From: JBJXGE01 sp046154185
Lineage (GTDB): Bacteria; Planctomycetota; UBA8108; UBA1146; JAJFFE01
Direction of reading: 5' to 3'
Length of the DNA: 48,567 nt
NCBI GenBank assembly: GCA_046154185.1
Contig: JBJXGE010000047.1
Coordinates: 1 to 48,567 of the forward strand
Both the position numbers and the translations under genes were made by a program. Under the pieces are notes generated by a model. That model saw only the letters and a program-made list of their open reading frames with translations, did not search any database and was not told where the DNA came from. Positions 1 to 8,356 of this stretch are shown here, one piece after another (position 1 is the stretch's first letter; every line of letters starts with the position of its first letter).

Positions 1-67
1 TGCGACTTGCATGCCTAATCCACGCCGCTAGCGTTCGTTCTGAGCCAGGATCAAACTCTTCAGTTAT
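1..67 (-). rRNA. rrs: 16S ribosomal RNA, 5' end only
   Basis: The reverse complement carries the universal 16S start AGAGTTTGATCCTGGCTCAG followed by AACGAACGCTAGCGGCGTGG and ATTAGGCATGCAAGTCG. This is the first ~67 nt of small-subunit rRNA; the rest runs off the left edge. The ATTAGGCATGCAAGTCG wording is typical of Planctomycetota, which is the best taxonomic clue here. The mature 5' end is placed by analogy with E. coli, so it may be off by a few bases. Confidence 0.95.
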
Positions 68-271
68 GTTTCTTCGCCCTAAACAAACCCAGGGCTTGTC
101 AGCACTTGCGCGCTCACCACCCCACGCATGTTCAAGGCTCTACTTACTGAATGCTTGCCTTGCTCTGCGCCGCTCGAGCTTGCGCCCAAGCAGCAAGCAA
201 TTCTCGACCCAAGCTTTCGCTCAGACCGATTCATTGATTGAAACTCACTTGCGTTCTCTAGACTCGCAAAT

Positions 272-283
272 TGTCAAAGAGCT
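272..283 (-). promoter_or_regulatory. rRNA leader boxA antitermination element
   Basis: On the minus strand the leader reads GCTCTTTGACAA, one base from the classical boxA core GCTCTTTAACAA. It lies about 205 nt upstream of the 16S start and downstream of the predicted rRNA promoter, as expected for the NusB/NusE binding site that makes rRNA transcription resistant to Rho. The embedded TTGACA has no -10 partner at the right distance, so boxA is the better reading. Confidence 0.7.
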
Positions 284-374
284 GCGACCCTCGACGCGCG
301 TGCAACGCATCTCTGGTCGTCGACTTAGCGTCGCGAAAGCGAAATGCACTCGCTATCGGTGACCCAAAATCGAA

Positions 375-395
375 CCCGCCTCTGGCTGAGGCGGG
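375..395 (-). other. Stem-loop at the 5' end of the rRNA leader transcript
   Basis: CCCGCCTC and GAGGCGGG form a perfect 8-bp GC-rich stem with a 5-nt loop. Its outer end coincides with the transcription start predicted from the promoter at 402-429, so the pre-rRNA would begin with this hairpin. A role in 5' end protection or processing is inference. A U-run is absent, so an ordinary terminator is unlikely. Confidence 0.5.
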
Positions 396-401
396 CCCGA
401 C

Positions 402-429
402 ATACTAGCGAGACCGAAAAGCGCATCAA
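402..429 (-). promoter_or_regulatory. Sigma-70 type promoter of the rRNA operon
   Basis: On the minus strand: -35 TTGATG (424-429), 16-bp spacer, -10 TAGTAT (402-407). It is the best promoter-like pair upstream of the 16S gene and would start transcription near 395, giving a ~330-nt leader that contains boxA. The bases on either side of the -35 (GAAAG, CGCTTTT) look like an open AT/GC mixture; no clear UP element is seen. Confidence 0.6.
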
Positions 430-616
430 GCCTTTCGGGGATTTTTCGTGAAAAAAACTTCCAGGTCCACCCGTCCAAGTGCGCGTCGAGTCGAAGCGCT
501 GCCGCCGCTTCGCGCGGCGTCCGCCGGCTGGCGTCCTTCTCACGCATTCGGGCCAGTGGTACTATCCGGCGATTCGGGGATTTCGACGCCGTTGGGCACA
601 CGACACGGCGCCGAAT

Positions 617-646
617 TTGACACGATTCGGTCGCGCCGGAGTAAAT
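617..646 (+). promoter_or_regulatory. Candidate promoter of the cyclic-nucleotide operon
   Basis: A perfect -35 TTGACA (617-622) is followed after 18 bp by GTAAAT (641-646), a weak -10. Transcription would start near 653, about 60 nt before the ATG at 712. A second, weaker pair (TTCTCA 537-542, TACTAT 560-565) is an alternative. The stretch 430-616 otherwise shows no coding character: the open frame upstream of 712 has no family resemblance and is arginine/serine-rich, as expected of random high-GC sequence. Confidence 0.4.
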
Positions 647-711
647 GCCGGGGCGGCCGGCTCGAAGCTCGGGCGACGGCTCAAAACACCCAACAACGGG
701 GCGGGCGAAGC

Positions 712-1149
712 ATGGAATACGATACCGAGCGATTCTCAACGGTGCCGCTCTTCGAGGGTCTCGCGTCGCGCGAAATCTCCGACTTGCTACGCATCACGCA
801 GGACGTGCGCGCCGACGAAGGCATGGAAGTCATCCGGCAGGGACAGATCGGCGACGCGTTTTACGTCATCGGCGCCGGCGAATTCGAAGTGCTCAAGACC
901 GGCAAGGAAAAGGTCGTGCTCGCGCGCCTGCAGCAGCTCTCGTACTTCGGTGAAATGTCGATGGTCAGCGCGGAACCACGGTCGGCATCGGTCATTTGCG
1001 TTTCCAGCGGTCGACTCAAGAAGTTTCCGATTAGCAAATTCAACAAGCTCCTCGATGAAGGCAACGTCACGGCGTACAAAGTGATCCGAAATATGTGCCG
1101 GATTCTCGCGCAGCGTTTGGCGCGGCTCGAAGAGCGATTTGTTTCTTAG
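712..1149 (+). CDS. Cyclic nucleotide-binding domain protein (single-domain effector)
   Basis: A 145-residue cytoplasmic protein that is almost entirely one cNMP-binding (CRP/PKA regulatory type) domain. Residues 11-110 form the beta roll. The phosphate-binding cassette is intact: FGEM at 79-82 with Glu81 for the ribose and PRSAS at 89-93 with Arg90 for the cyclic phosphate. No DNA-binding helix-turn-helix follows; the C-terminal ~35 residues are a charged helix (RNMCRILAQRLARLEE), so it probably acts through protein contacts. The start at 712 follows a purine-rich stretch; the frame is open to 448 but that extension does not look coding. It leads an operon with a phosphodiesterase and an adenylate cyclase, which marks it as the likely local cAMP receptor. 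That role is inferred from context. Confidence 0.85.
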   Translation: MEYDTERFSTVPLFEGLASREISDLLRITQDVRADEGMEVIRQGQIGDAFYVIGAGEFEVLKTGKEKVVLARLQQLSYFGEMSMVSAEPRSASVICVSSGRLKKFPISKFNKLLDEGNVTAYKVIRNMCRILAQRLARLEERFVS

Positions 1150-1191
1150 CAGCTCGCTGTTGCGCGCGCTACACGTCGACCGAGGAGTCGA

Positions 1192-1962
1192 ATGAAAGTC
1201 GAGCTGATACCGTCGGCGCTCGGCGCGGCTACGACGACTCACCAGTATTTGACATCATTCTTGATCAACGATCATGTCGCGATCGACGTCGGCGCACTGG
1301 GGTTTAGCGCCAGCCTCGAGCGCCAGCGCGGCGTCGAGCATGTTTTCATCTCCCATACGCATATCGACCATTTGGCTTCGCTCCCGGTGCTGCTCGAGAA
1401 CGCCTACGACTCGCGACCACAATGCATCACCGTGCACGGCAGCGAGGCCGTACTCGACTGCCTCCGCAGAGATCTCTTCAACGATCGATTGTGGCCGAAC
1501 TTCATCCAACTCTCGGAAACCGCGAAGCGGCCCTTTCTGCGACTCGCGCAAATCACCGAGCAGCGCGCGATCAGTGTGTGCGGACTGAGCATCTTGCCGG
1601 TCACGGTGAATCACGTCGTGCCAACGCATGGTTTCATTGTCGACGACGGCACCGCCGCAATCGTGATCGCCTCCGACACCGCGCCCACCGAACTCGTCTG
1701 GCAACTCGCGAATCAGCAGCCACGGTTACGCGCGGTTTTTCTCGAGGCGTCGTTTCCGGAACGTATGTCCGCGCTCGCGGCGATTTCGAAACACCTCACG
1801 CCCCGGCAGTTTGCCGCGGAGGCGCGGAAGCTCAAACGCGAGGTAAGGTTCATCGCCGTCCACATCAAAGCCGCCCATCGCGACCTAGTCGTCGCTGAAC
1901 TCGCGGCGCAAGGCCTCTCGAACATCGAAGTCGGCATTTCCGGCAGGGAGTATCAGTTCTGA
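1192..1962 (+). CDS. Metallo-beta-lactamase fold hydrolase, probable 3',5'-cyclic-nucleotide phosphodiesterase
   Basis: 256 residues with the metallo-beta-lactamase signature HTHIDH at 55-60 (two-metal site), further candidate ligands at His141 (NH141VV), His146, Asp162 (ASD162T) and His224. The H-x-H-x-D-H-L-x-S-L-P pattern and overall length match the class II cyclic nucleotide phosphodiesterase / tRNase Z-like group that hydrolyses phosphodiester bonds. Related MBL proteins also include RNases and arylsulfatases, so substrate cannot be fixed from sequence alone. It sits between a cNMP-binding protein (42 bp upstream) and an adenylate cyclase (1 bp downstream), which argues strongly for cAMP hydrolysis. 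No signal peptide; cytoplasmic. Confidence 0.75.
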   Translation: MKVELIPSALGAATTTHQYLTSFLINDHVAIDVGALGFSASLERQRGVEHVFISHTHIDHLASLPVLLENAYDSRPQCITVHGSEAVLDCLRRDLFNDRLWPNFIQLSETAKRPFLRLAQITEQRAISVCGLSILPVTVNHVVPTHGFIVDDGTAAIVIASDTAPTELVWQLANQQPRLRAVFLEASFPERMSALAAISKHLTPRQFAAEARKLKREVRFIAVHIKAAHRDLVVAELAAQGLSNIEVGISGREYQF

Positions 1963-1963
1963 C

Positions 1964-3625
1964 GTGTACGGAGTCTTTCAGATTACCTACATGCTCGGCG
2001 GCGTCCCGCAGACTTTCGAGTCGAGCAAACGCGAAGTCCAGATCGGACGCAGCAAGGAGTGCGAACTCTGCCTTCCCCATGAGTCCGTTTCTCGCGTTCA
2101 TGCCACCATAGTCGGGGATGGTGCGGGTTGGACGGTGACGGACCAAAACAGCCGGAATGGGATTTATCTGGCGTCGCAACGTGTGCAACAGCATCGGCTG
2201 CGCCACAATGACGTACTGGTATTGGGAAGTGTCGAAATTCGTTTTCTAGTAGCGAGTTCGCCGCCGAATGCGGAGGCGGCGGATGTTCGTTATCACGAGA
2301 CGGTTCATGACCACTTCTTGAGCCAGACTATCAACGTCGCGAGCTTCAAGGAGCGACTGAGCGGACCGTCCACGCACGATACGCGCACGTCCGATGGGAA
2401 AGTCGAAGCGAAACCCGCGGTCGCGGCTTTCGCGACCGATAGCGCGAGCTGGGCGATTCCGCTTTACAACAAAGCGGTAAGGGCGCTGATCTCTTCGAAC
2501 AGCCTCGACGAGATGCTGGGAACCGTCGTCGATTTGGTTTTCGATAGCCTGCCGGCTGAGCATGCCTGCGTTTTTCTCCATGACGAAAAGACCGGCGAAC
2601 GGTTGCTCAAGATCATGCGCACGAAAGCCGGTGGTCGCGGCGGCACGGAGTCGTTCTCAGTTTCCAGCACCGTCTTGCGGCAAGTGATCGACAAGAAGGA
2701 CGCGGTGCTGGTGATCGATAGTCTGAGCGACGCAGCGCTCTCGAGTAAGCACAGCATCGTCATGAATCAAATCTGTTCGATCGTGTGCGCGCCGATGATG
2801 CGCGATGACAGCGCCGTCGAAGGGCTGATCTACGCGGACACGCGCAGCCGTTCGCAACCGTTCAGTAAGCAACACCTCGAAGCGTTGACGACGCTCGCGC
2901 TTCTCTCTGGCGCGGCCGTCGAGCGGGCGCGACTCCGCGAGCGCATTCAAGAGGAGCAGCGCATCCGCCAACGACTCGCGCGTTACAGCGCACCTTCGGT
3001 CGTCGAGCAAATCGTGCGCTCGTCGGCGACCGATGCTGCCGGCGAGATGATGGCCGAGGAGCGCGAAGTGTCGGTGCTGTTTCTCGATCTCGTGAACTTC
3101 ACCGGGCTCACGGAGCAGCTCGAACCGAAGGAGGTGTCGCGGCTCTTAAACGGCATCTTCGGCGAACTCTGCCAGTGCGCCTTCGCCGAGGCGGGCACAC
3201 TCGACAAATTCACGGGCGATGGCCTCATGGCGATCTTCGGCGCTCCGCTTCCGCAAGCGGACCACGCCATTCGAGCCGTGCGCGCCGCCCTGAGTATGCA
3301 GGCGGCGCTCGCCAACTTTAATCGCGAGCGCTCGGGTGCGAGCCCCCTCGCGATTCGCATCGGCATCAATTCAGGCAACGTGATCGCCGGCGATATCGGC
3401 ACCACCACCCGCCGTGACTACACCGTTATCGGCGACACCGTCAATGTCGCGAGCCGCCTCGAATCGCAAATCGCGCGCCCGGGGCAAATCGTCGTCGGGC
3501 CATACACCTACGAACGCGTCGAGCCCTTTGCCATCTGCCGCCAACTCGGATCCGTGCCGCTCAAGGGCAAGCAGCGCGAGGTCGACGCGTACTTGGTGGA
3601 AGGCCTCAAACCGACACCCGCGTAG
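1964..3625 (+). CDS. FHA-GAF-class III adenylate cyclase
   Basis: 553 residues, cytoplasmic. The FHA domain (~5-95) has GRS28-30, SRVH43-46 and N62/NG65-66, the phosphothreonine-binding pattern. A GAF domain spans ~165-325. A short helix joins it to a class III cyclase catalytic domain (~365-540) with metal-binding Asp375 (FLDLVNFT) and Asp419 (FTGDG), adenine-selecting Lys415 and Thr487 (DYTVIGD), and transition-state Asn494 and Arg498 (NVASR). All catalytic residues are present, so it should make cAMP, probably as a homodimer gated by a phospho-partner through FHA and a small ligand through GAF. The GTG at 1964 lies 1 nt after the preceding stop, implying translational coupling; an ATG at 1991 would cut into the FHA first strand. 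Confidence 0.92.
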   Translation: MYGVFQITYMLGGVPQTFESSKREVQIGRSKECELCLPHESVSRVHATIVGDGAGWTVTDQNSRNGIYLASQRVQQHRLRHNDVLVLGSVEIRFLVASSPPNAEAADVRYHETVHDHFLSQTINVASFKERLSGPSTHDTRTSDGKVEAKPAVAAFATDSASWAIPLYNKAVRALISSNSLDEMLGTVVDLVFDSLPAEHACVFLHDEKTGERLLKIMRTKAGGRGGTESFSVSSTVLRQVIDKKDAVLVIDSLSDAALSSKHSIVMNQICSIVCAPMMRDDSAVEGLIYADTRSRSQPFSKQHLEALTTLALLSGAAVERARLRERIQEEQRIRQRLARYSAPSVVEQIVRSSATDAAGEMMAEEREVSVLFLDLVNFTGLTEQLEPKEVSRLLNGIFGELCQCAFAEAGTLDKFTGDGLMAIFGAPLPQADHAIRAVRAALSMQAALANFNRERSGASPLAIRIGINSGNVIAGDIGTTTRRDYTVIGDTVNVASRLESQIARPGQIVVGPYTYERVEPFAICRQLGSVPLKGKQREVDAYLVEGLKPTPA

Positions 3626-3649
3626 CAACCGGTTGAGACTCGGACCGGC

Positions 3650-5890
3650 TCACGGCAGCTCGACGTCCGTTGTCTTGCCGGCAATCACTTCGAACTCCGT
3701 CGCGATCGTCTTGCCGCTGAGGTCGGACGTCTTCACTTGATAGCGGCCTGCAGGCAGCGTTGCTGAGCCCGAGCCATACTTTTCGAGTCTGACTGTACGT
3801 AGTACGGCCGGCAACGCTTCGCCTTCGAGACGGTCGATCTCAAGTCCCAAGTAGGAATGCAGGCTGCGCCCCTGGAAATGTACGATTCCACCGAGCGCGA
3901 GCTCGACGCGAATCGGCGCTCCACGAGGGAGACCTCCGAGGTCGAATTCTCTCGGCACATAGCCCGCTGAGCGCACGACGCCGCGCTGTGCCCAGGCCGG
4001 CCAGTAGTAGCTACCGGTCGTCGCGGCGATCGCCGACTGACGTCGGAAAAGAGCTTCACCGACTGCCTCCACTTCGAGCCCGGTGAGCTCGCGCCCGTCG
4101 CGCCCAAACGCCCGGAGAGAGAGTGTGTCGGCGGCTTGTAGTTGCAGGCGAACTTCGCGATCTACGCTCAGCTCGATGGGTGTCGGGAAGTACGCGAACT
4201 GCGATGGAAGCTGCGGAAACTCGCACTCGTGCTGGCCGCGCATCAACTCGACGTCGAATCTGCCGAGCTCGTCCGTTACCAAGTTCGTGTCACTAGTCCG
4301 AACCGTTACTGAGTTACTGGTGTCGAAACGGAAATACAACACGCCGAAGAGTCCAGGCACCGCTTCACCGGACGGCGCTACGACTTGCCCGTGCAGTCGT
4401 CTCGTCTCGAACGACAATTCGAGACGCCCCTCCTGGCTTTGCATTCGAAGGTGCGAGAATTCTCCTTCGCCTTGTGAATAGGCGAACCAAGTTTCCGGGG
4501 CAATGGTCAATGGGCTCGGAGCTGCAAGTGTGAAACGTCCCGCGTTGTCGACTTCGATCACTTCATTGTCTGAGCTGCGCAGCCGACCCGCACCAGCGGG
4601 GCGGCCGTTGCGGAGCACAATGCCCTCAAAATTCTCGAACGCCGCAGCGACAAACTCGGCGCGCTCGACCTCGCCGTGATCGAGTTCGACGCGGAGCGAG
4701 CCGAGCCGCTTGCGGTCGCGCGAGAAACTCAACTCGTAGGAACCGGCAGCGAGTCCATCGAGTCGACAGGCGCCGTCGAGAATTCTGATCAACGCCTTGG
4801 CATCGAGATAGTGAGGCAGCGCGCGCGCATTGGACGTGCAACTCACCGTGACGTCTTCGGCGGGCGCGCCGACCGCGTCCAAAACTACAATGTCGATGAT
4901 CGATTCCGGCTCGAGCCGCACGACGAGCTCTGATTCGGAATCCGCGATCGCAACACCTTGCGCCGCGAAACCCTCGGCGCTGACCTTCAGCGTCGAGCCG
5001 ACACTCACTGCATTTAGAAAACTCATACCGAACTCGTCCGTGATCGCGAAATCGGCGCTTCCGCGCGGCCCGCTGCGAGACAAAAGTAGTTTCGCCCCGG
5101 AAATCGGCGAGTTCCGGGCGTCGACCACCCTCACCTGCAGCGCATCGAGCCCGGGTAACAGGAACGAGCACTCGACTGTCCCACCGATCACCATCTCGAC
5201 ACTGCGCGGCGACGGCGTGGGGTACCCCGGCGCAAAGACCGAAACGCTGACCGGCAACTCGGGGAGTCCAAAAAATTTGTATTCGCCAGTGATCGCATCC
5301 GCGGTTCGTTGCAGTCGCAACGGCCGCACGCTTGGATCGCAGTGGACCGAGACCTCGAGATCTTCGGGGAGCGCGGCGGCGTCCGCGCATTTCACCGTCA
5401 CGAAAAGACTCGCGCCTTGTTCTAAGACGATGCGCGCGGGAAGCTCGGCGCGTGAGCTCACGGCGTAGGCTGCGACTTGGTAGTCGGGGTGCTCGATGAC
5501 GAGTTCGAACGATTCGTCGACCAAGCTGGCGAAAGAGAAACTGCCGGCGGCATCGCTGCGACGGTCCGCGAGCGTGCGGGAACCCATGTTCAGCAGCAAG
5601 ATGAGCGCATTGGAAACGGGATCGTCTTCAATGTCGACGACCTCGCCGCGGTATTCGCTATCGGACACGACCGTTGGAATGGAAGTCGCTGAAGTGTCGT
5701 CGCGGGGCAAGTCGACTTGGGTGTCACGTGCTTGCGGCGGCGTCGCTCTGTCTGGAATGGAATGCTCGCGTAACGGTATCGCCGTCGACTCGCGCTCGCC
5801 CGGTGTCACGGCATAAAAAGCGGCGATCGCCACCGCAACGACGAGCGCCGCAATCGCAAGCGGCGAAACTTTGCGCGATCGGATGTGCAC
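3650..5890 (-). CDS. Membrane-anchored or exported protein with carboxypeptidase-regulatory-like repeats
   Basis: 746 residues. The N-terminus has a basic start and one hydrophobic segment (~10-27, IAALVVAVAIAAFYAV), acting as a signal anchor or uncleaved signal. A Pro/Thr/Asp-rich linker follows, then a series of beta-sandwich modules with the carboxypeptidase-D regulatory-like pattern (for example RGEVVDIEDDPVSNALILL and GRFTLAAP), and none of the catalytic residues of a peptidase. Such proteins in planctomycetes are thought to be cell-surface or periplasmic structural or adhesive proteins; the true role is unknown. The GTG start is preceded by GAGGAG at 5 nt spacing. It converges with the cyclase gene (24-bp gap) and lies 44 bp downstream of the flotillin gene, so it may be transcribed with it. 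Confidence 0.7.
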   Translation of the reverse strand: MHIRSRKVSPLAIAALVVAVAIAAFYAVTPGERESTAIPLREHSIPDRATPPQARDTQVDLPRDDTSATSIPTVVSDSEYRGEVVDIEDDPVSNALILLLNMGSRTLADRRSDAAGSFSFASLVDESFELVIEHPDYQVAAYAVSSRAELPARIVLEQGASLFVTVKCADAAALPEDLEVSVHCDPSVRPLRLQRTADAITGEYKFFGLPELPVSVSVFAPGYPTPSPRSVEMVIGGTVECSFLLPGLDALQVRVVDARNSPISGAKLLLSRSGPRGSADFAITDEFGMSFLNAVSVGSTLKVSAEGFAAQGVAIADSESELVVRLEPESIIDIVVLDAVGAPAEDVTVSCTSNARALPHYLDAKALIRILDGACRLDGLAAGSYELSFSRDRKRLGSLRVELDHGEVERAEFVAAAFENFEGIVLRNGRPAGAGRLRSSDNEVIEVDNAGRFTLAAPSPLTIAPETWFAYSQGEGEFSHLRMQSQEGRLELSFETRRLHGQVVAPSGEAVPGLFGVLYFRFDTSNSVTVRTSDTNLVTDELGRFDVELMRGQHECEFPQLPSQFAYFPTPIELSVDREVRLQLQAADTLSLRAFGRDGRELTGLEVEAVGEALFRRQSAIAATTGSYYWPAWAQRGVVRSAGYVPREFDLGGLPRGAPIRVELALGGIVHFQGRSLHSYLGLEIDRLEGEALPAVLRTVRLEKYGSGSATLPAGRYQVKTSDLSGKTIATEFEVIAGKTTDVELP

Positions 5891-5934
5891 GTCACTCCTC
5901 GCCGTGAACAGCCGACCGCATCCGCCGCGAAGAA

Positions 5935-7503
5935 TTAGGACGTCGACCTCGGAGTGTCGCGTTGTTCCGCGTTGGATTCTACCTTGCCGAGATAACCCGG
6001 CAATTCCACACCCGCTTGGCGTGCGAGTTCATGCAGCGGCGGCAGTGATCCAATCAAGCTCTTCAAGAAACCGGCGGTGCCGCCGCTCGAATCCGCGCCG
6101 CCACCGTCCCACACGGTGATCTTGTCGATCCTCAGATTCTGAATCGCTTTCACTTGCTCGCGCACGAGTTCCGGCAGTTTCTCGACCATGAGCAGCGTCG
6201 CGGCGAGGTCCTTCCGATCGCCGCAGATGCGCAACAGTTGCTCGTAGCCCTTCGCCTTCGATTCGAGCACAGCCATGACGCCGCTCGCTTCCGCTTGATA
6301 CTTCGCGAGCACACCGTCCGCTTCGCCGCGCGCGATCCGACGAATGCGCTCCGCCTCTGCCTCGGCATCGATCTCGATCTTCTTACGCTCGATCATCTGC
6401 TGCGCGATGATCTCTTTCTCGAGTCGCGCAAGTTCCTGCTCCTTTTCCGCGATCAACACATCGCGTGAAGCCGCGGCCAGCGCGAGATCACCGCGGCGCT
6501 TCGCATCGGCCTGGCGTTCGGCGAGCGTCGCGTGGTACTCGGCCATCTTCGCCTTCGAGTCGTACTCGCCTTGCACCGCTTCAGCCTCGAGCACCGCGAC
6601 GCGGATGCGCTGCTGCGCCTGCGCTTGCATCATGCCTTCCGCCGTGCGCGCGCGCTGTTCCGCGACCGCAATCTCCATCGCGCGCTTCGAGTCCGCTTCG
6701 CCCGCGACACCTTCTGCTTCGAGTTTCGCGACGGCGACCCGGCGGTCGCGATCGGCCTGCTTCTTTCCCGACTCCGCGCCGGCGACCTGATTCGCGACTT
6801 GCACTTCTTTGTCGCGGTTAGCGGTCGATTCGCCGATCGAGCCGACCCGGACCGCTTCGGCGACTTCGATACGCGCTTGGTTGATCGCCTCCGACGCGGC
6901 CTTCTTACCGAGCGCCTCGATGTAGCCCGACTCGTCCGTGATATCGCGAATGTTGACGTTGATGACGTCGAGGCCGATCTTGTTGAGCTCCGCGCTGCAA
7001 TACTTGTTGACGAGGTCGAGAAACTTCTCGCGGTCTTGGTTGATCTCCTCGATGCCCATCGTCGCAATCACCAGCCGCATCTGACCGAGAATGATGTCGC
7101 GCGCCTGCGATGTGATGTCCTTCTCGGTGAGGCCGAGAAGTCGCTCCGCCGCGTTCTGCATGATCTCGGGTTGCGTCGAGATCCCGACCGTGAACGTCGA
7201 TGGCACGTTGACGCGGATGTTCTTCTTCGACAGCGCGCTCGTCAGCTCGATCTCGAGCGGCATCGGCTCGAGCGACAAGTACATGTAATCCTGAATCACC
7301 GGCCACACCATCACGCCGCCGCCGTGGATGCACCGCGCTGCGCGCTCGCCACCGACTTTGCCGTAGATCACGAGAATGCGGTTTGAAGGACAACGACGGT
7401 AGCGTTGGACAAAGAAGACGACCAAAAAGAGCGCAACAAACGCGATGATCGCGATGAGGATCGGCCCCCAGGGAACTTCCGCGATGGTAGGAACGAAGGG
7501 CAT
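5935..7503 (-). CDS. Flotillin-family SPFH/band 7 membrane scaffold protein
   Basis: 522 residues from the ATG at 7503, which has AGAGGA 7 nt upstream; an in-frame upstream start at 7530 lacks support. The layout is a single membrane segment (~10-33), an SPFH/band 7 domain (~40-210), and a long Ala/Glu/Lys-rich coiled coil (~210-400, with repeated AEA/EKEQELARLEKE) of the flotillin type, then a C-terminal oligomerisation part with a Gly-rich linker. Flotillins scaffold lipid microdomains and assist assembly of membrane complexes. The gene directly upstream encodes an NfeD/YuaF-like protein, the standard partner (as in the Bacillus yuaF-floT operon), which supports the assignment. Confidence 0.92.
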   Translation of the reverse strand: MPFVPTIAEVPWGPILIAIIAFVALFLVVFFVQRYRRCPSNRILVIYGKVGGERAARCIHGGGVMVWPVIQDYMYLSLEPMPLEIELTSALSKKNIRVNVPSTFTVGISTQPEIMQNAAERLLGLTEKDITSQARDIILGQMRLVIATMGIEEINQDREKFLDLVNKYCSAELNKIGLDVINVNIRDITDESGYIEALGKKAASEAINQARIEVAEAVRVGSIGESTANRDKEVQVANQVAGAESGKKQADRDRRVAVAKLEAEGVAGEADSKRAMEIAVAEQRARTAEGMMQAQAQQRIRVAVLEAEAVQGEYDSKAKMAEYHATLAERQADAKRRGDLALAAASRDVLIAEKEQELARLEKEIIAQQMIERKKIEIDAEAEAERIRRIARGEADGVLAKYQAEASGVMAVLESKAKGYEQLLRICGDRKDLAATLLMVEKLPELVREQVKAIQNLRIDKITVWDGGGADSSGGTAGFLKSLIGSLPPLHELARQAGVELPGYLGKVESNAEQRDTPRSTS

Positions 7504-7566
7504 GCTAAATCCTCTCATGAATCGCGCCAAGAAAGCGCGTGGCGAGACGATGACGGTTAAGAGCGC

Positions 7567-8136
7567 TCATGCCTGCGGTTCAACGACGAGCGTTTCGTCG
7601 GCTTCGACTCCGAGCACCCTAACGGCGGTGAACGAGGCTATTTCTAGATTGTTGCTGACGGCGTAGAGCACCTTGCGACGCCCATCGACCGTGATTTCCA
7701 CTTGGCCGCGCCCTTGCCCTTTGGCTGGTATTCGCAAATACACGCGCCCGACGTGGCCCACGACATGCTTGACGTCGTAGCCACCGACCTCATTGAATTT
7801 GCGCATCTGATACATGCTGACCGAGCACAGCAGCATGAGAGCGAAGCCGAAGCCGCTCGAAAGCGCGGCCGAAACCAATGCACCAAAGTGCCATTCCACT
7901 CGACACGCGACGCCCATCCAGCCGGCGCCCATCATGAACGCCACAATGGATAGCAGCGAGAATAGGCTGAAGCCACTGCCATGCCCGTCGGCCATATCCG
8001 AGGTCTCGACGTGGAAGTCGCCGTGGTCGCCGCCAACCAGCATCATGATGAATCGCAACAAGAACAGCAGTGTGCCGCTGACAGCCATCAAGAAATACAC
8101 GGTGGCATCGCTAAACGTCGAGAAGAGCGCCTCCAT
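7567..8136 (-). CDS. NfeD/YuaF-like membrane protein with OB-fold domain
   Basis: 189 residues: about three to four hydrophobic segments (~12-35, 60-80, 85-110) followed by a soluble C-terminal OB-fold-like domain (~120-185; VGHVGRVYLRIPAKGQGRGQVEITVDGR) facing the cytoplasm. This is the short NfeD1b/YuaF type, lacking the ClpP-like protease of long NfeD. It is the first gene of the operon with the flotillin 63 bp downstream; the pair is thought to control membrane fluidity or complex assembly. A strong Shine-Dalgarno, AGGAGGA, lies 8 nt before the ATG. A His/Asp-rich loop (GGDHGDFHVETSDMADGHGSG, residues ~35-55) lies between membrane segments and could bind metal; this is speculation. Confidence 0.85.
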   Translation of the reverse strand: MEALFSTFSDATVYFLMAVSGTLLFLLRFIMMLVGGDHGDFHVETSDMADGHGSGFSLFSLLSIVAFMMGAGWMGVACRVEWHFGALVSAALSSGFGFALMLLCSVSMYQMRKFNEVGGYDVKHVVGHVGRVYLRIPAKGQGRGQVEITVDGRRKVLYAVSNNLEIASFTAVRVLGVEADETLVVEPQA

Positions 8137-8246
8137 CGATCTCGTCCTCCTACCCGCTCCGCGAACGCACGCTCCAATACGAAAGAACGCGCGCGGCGCA
8201 AAGCGTGCGCCAACGAACTGCGGGTCTATTAGATTTCTATGCGGCT

Positions 8247-8275
8247 AAGCTAAGTGACTCACCAAGAGCGGTCAA
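8247..8275 (-). promoter_or_regulatory. Candidate sigma-70 promoter of the NfeD-flotillin operon
   Basis: On the minus strand: -35 TTGACC (8270-8275), 17-bp spacer, -10 TAGCTT (8247-8252). Transcription would start near 8240, giving a ~100-nt leader before the strong ribosome site. It lies in the 220-bp gap after the DUF2071 gene. Confidence 0.5.
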
Positions 8276-8356
8276 GGCACACGCTCTGTTGAAAGTGACC
8301 CGGATCAGGTCGGCGCGTGCCGCCAGAACTCCGCGCGCGACGCGCGCATCTCGCCA

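Noticed and set aside
272..283. TTGACA in the rRNA leader as a -35 element
   Set aside because: No -10 at 15-19 bp; the surrounding GCTCTTTGACAA is boxA.
448..711. N-terminal extension of the cyclic nucleotide-binding gene to 448
   Set aside because: Arg/Ser-rich sequence without family resemblance; ATG 712 gives a full domain and the predicted promoter at 617-646 lies inside the extension.
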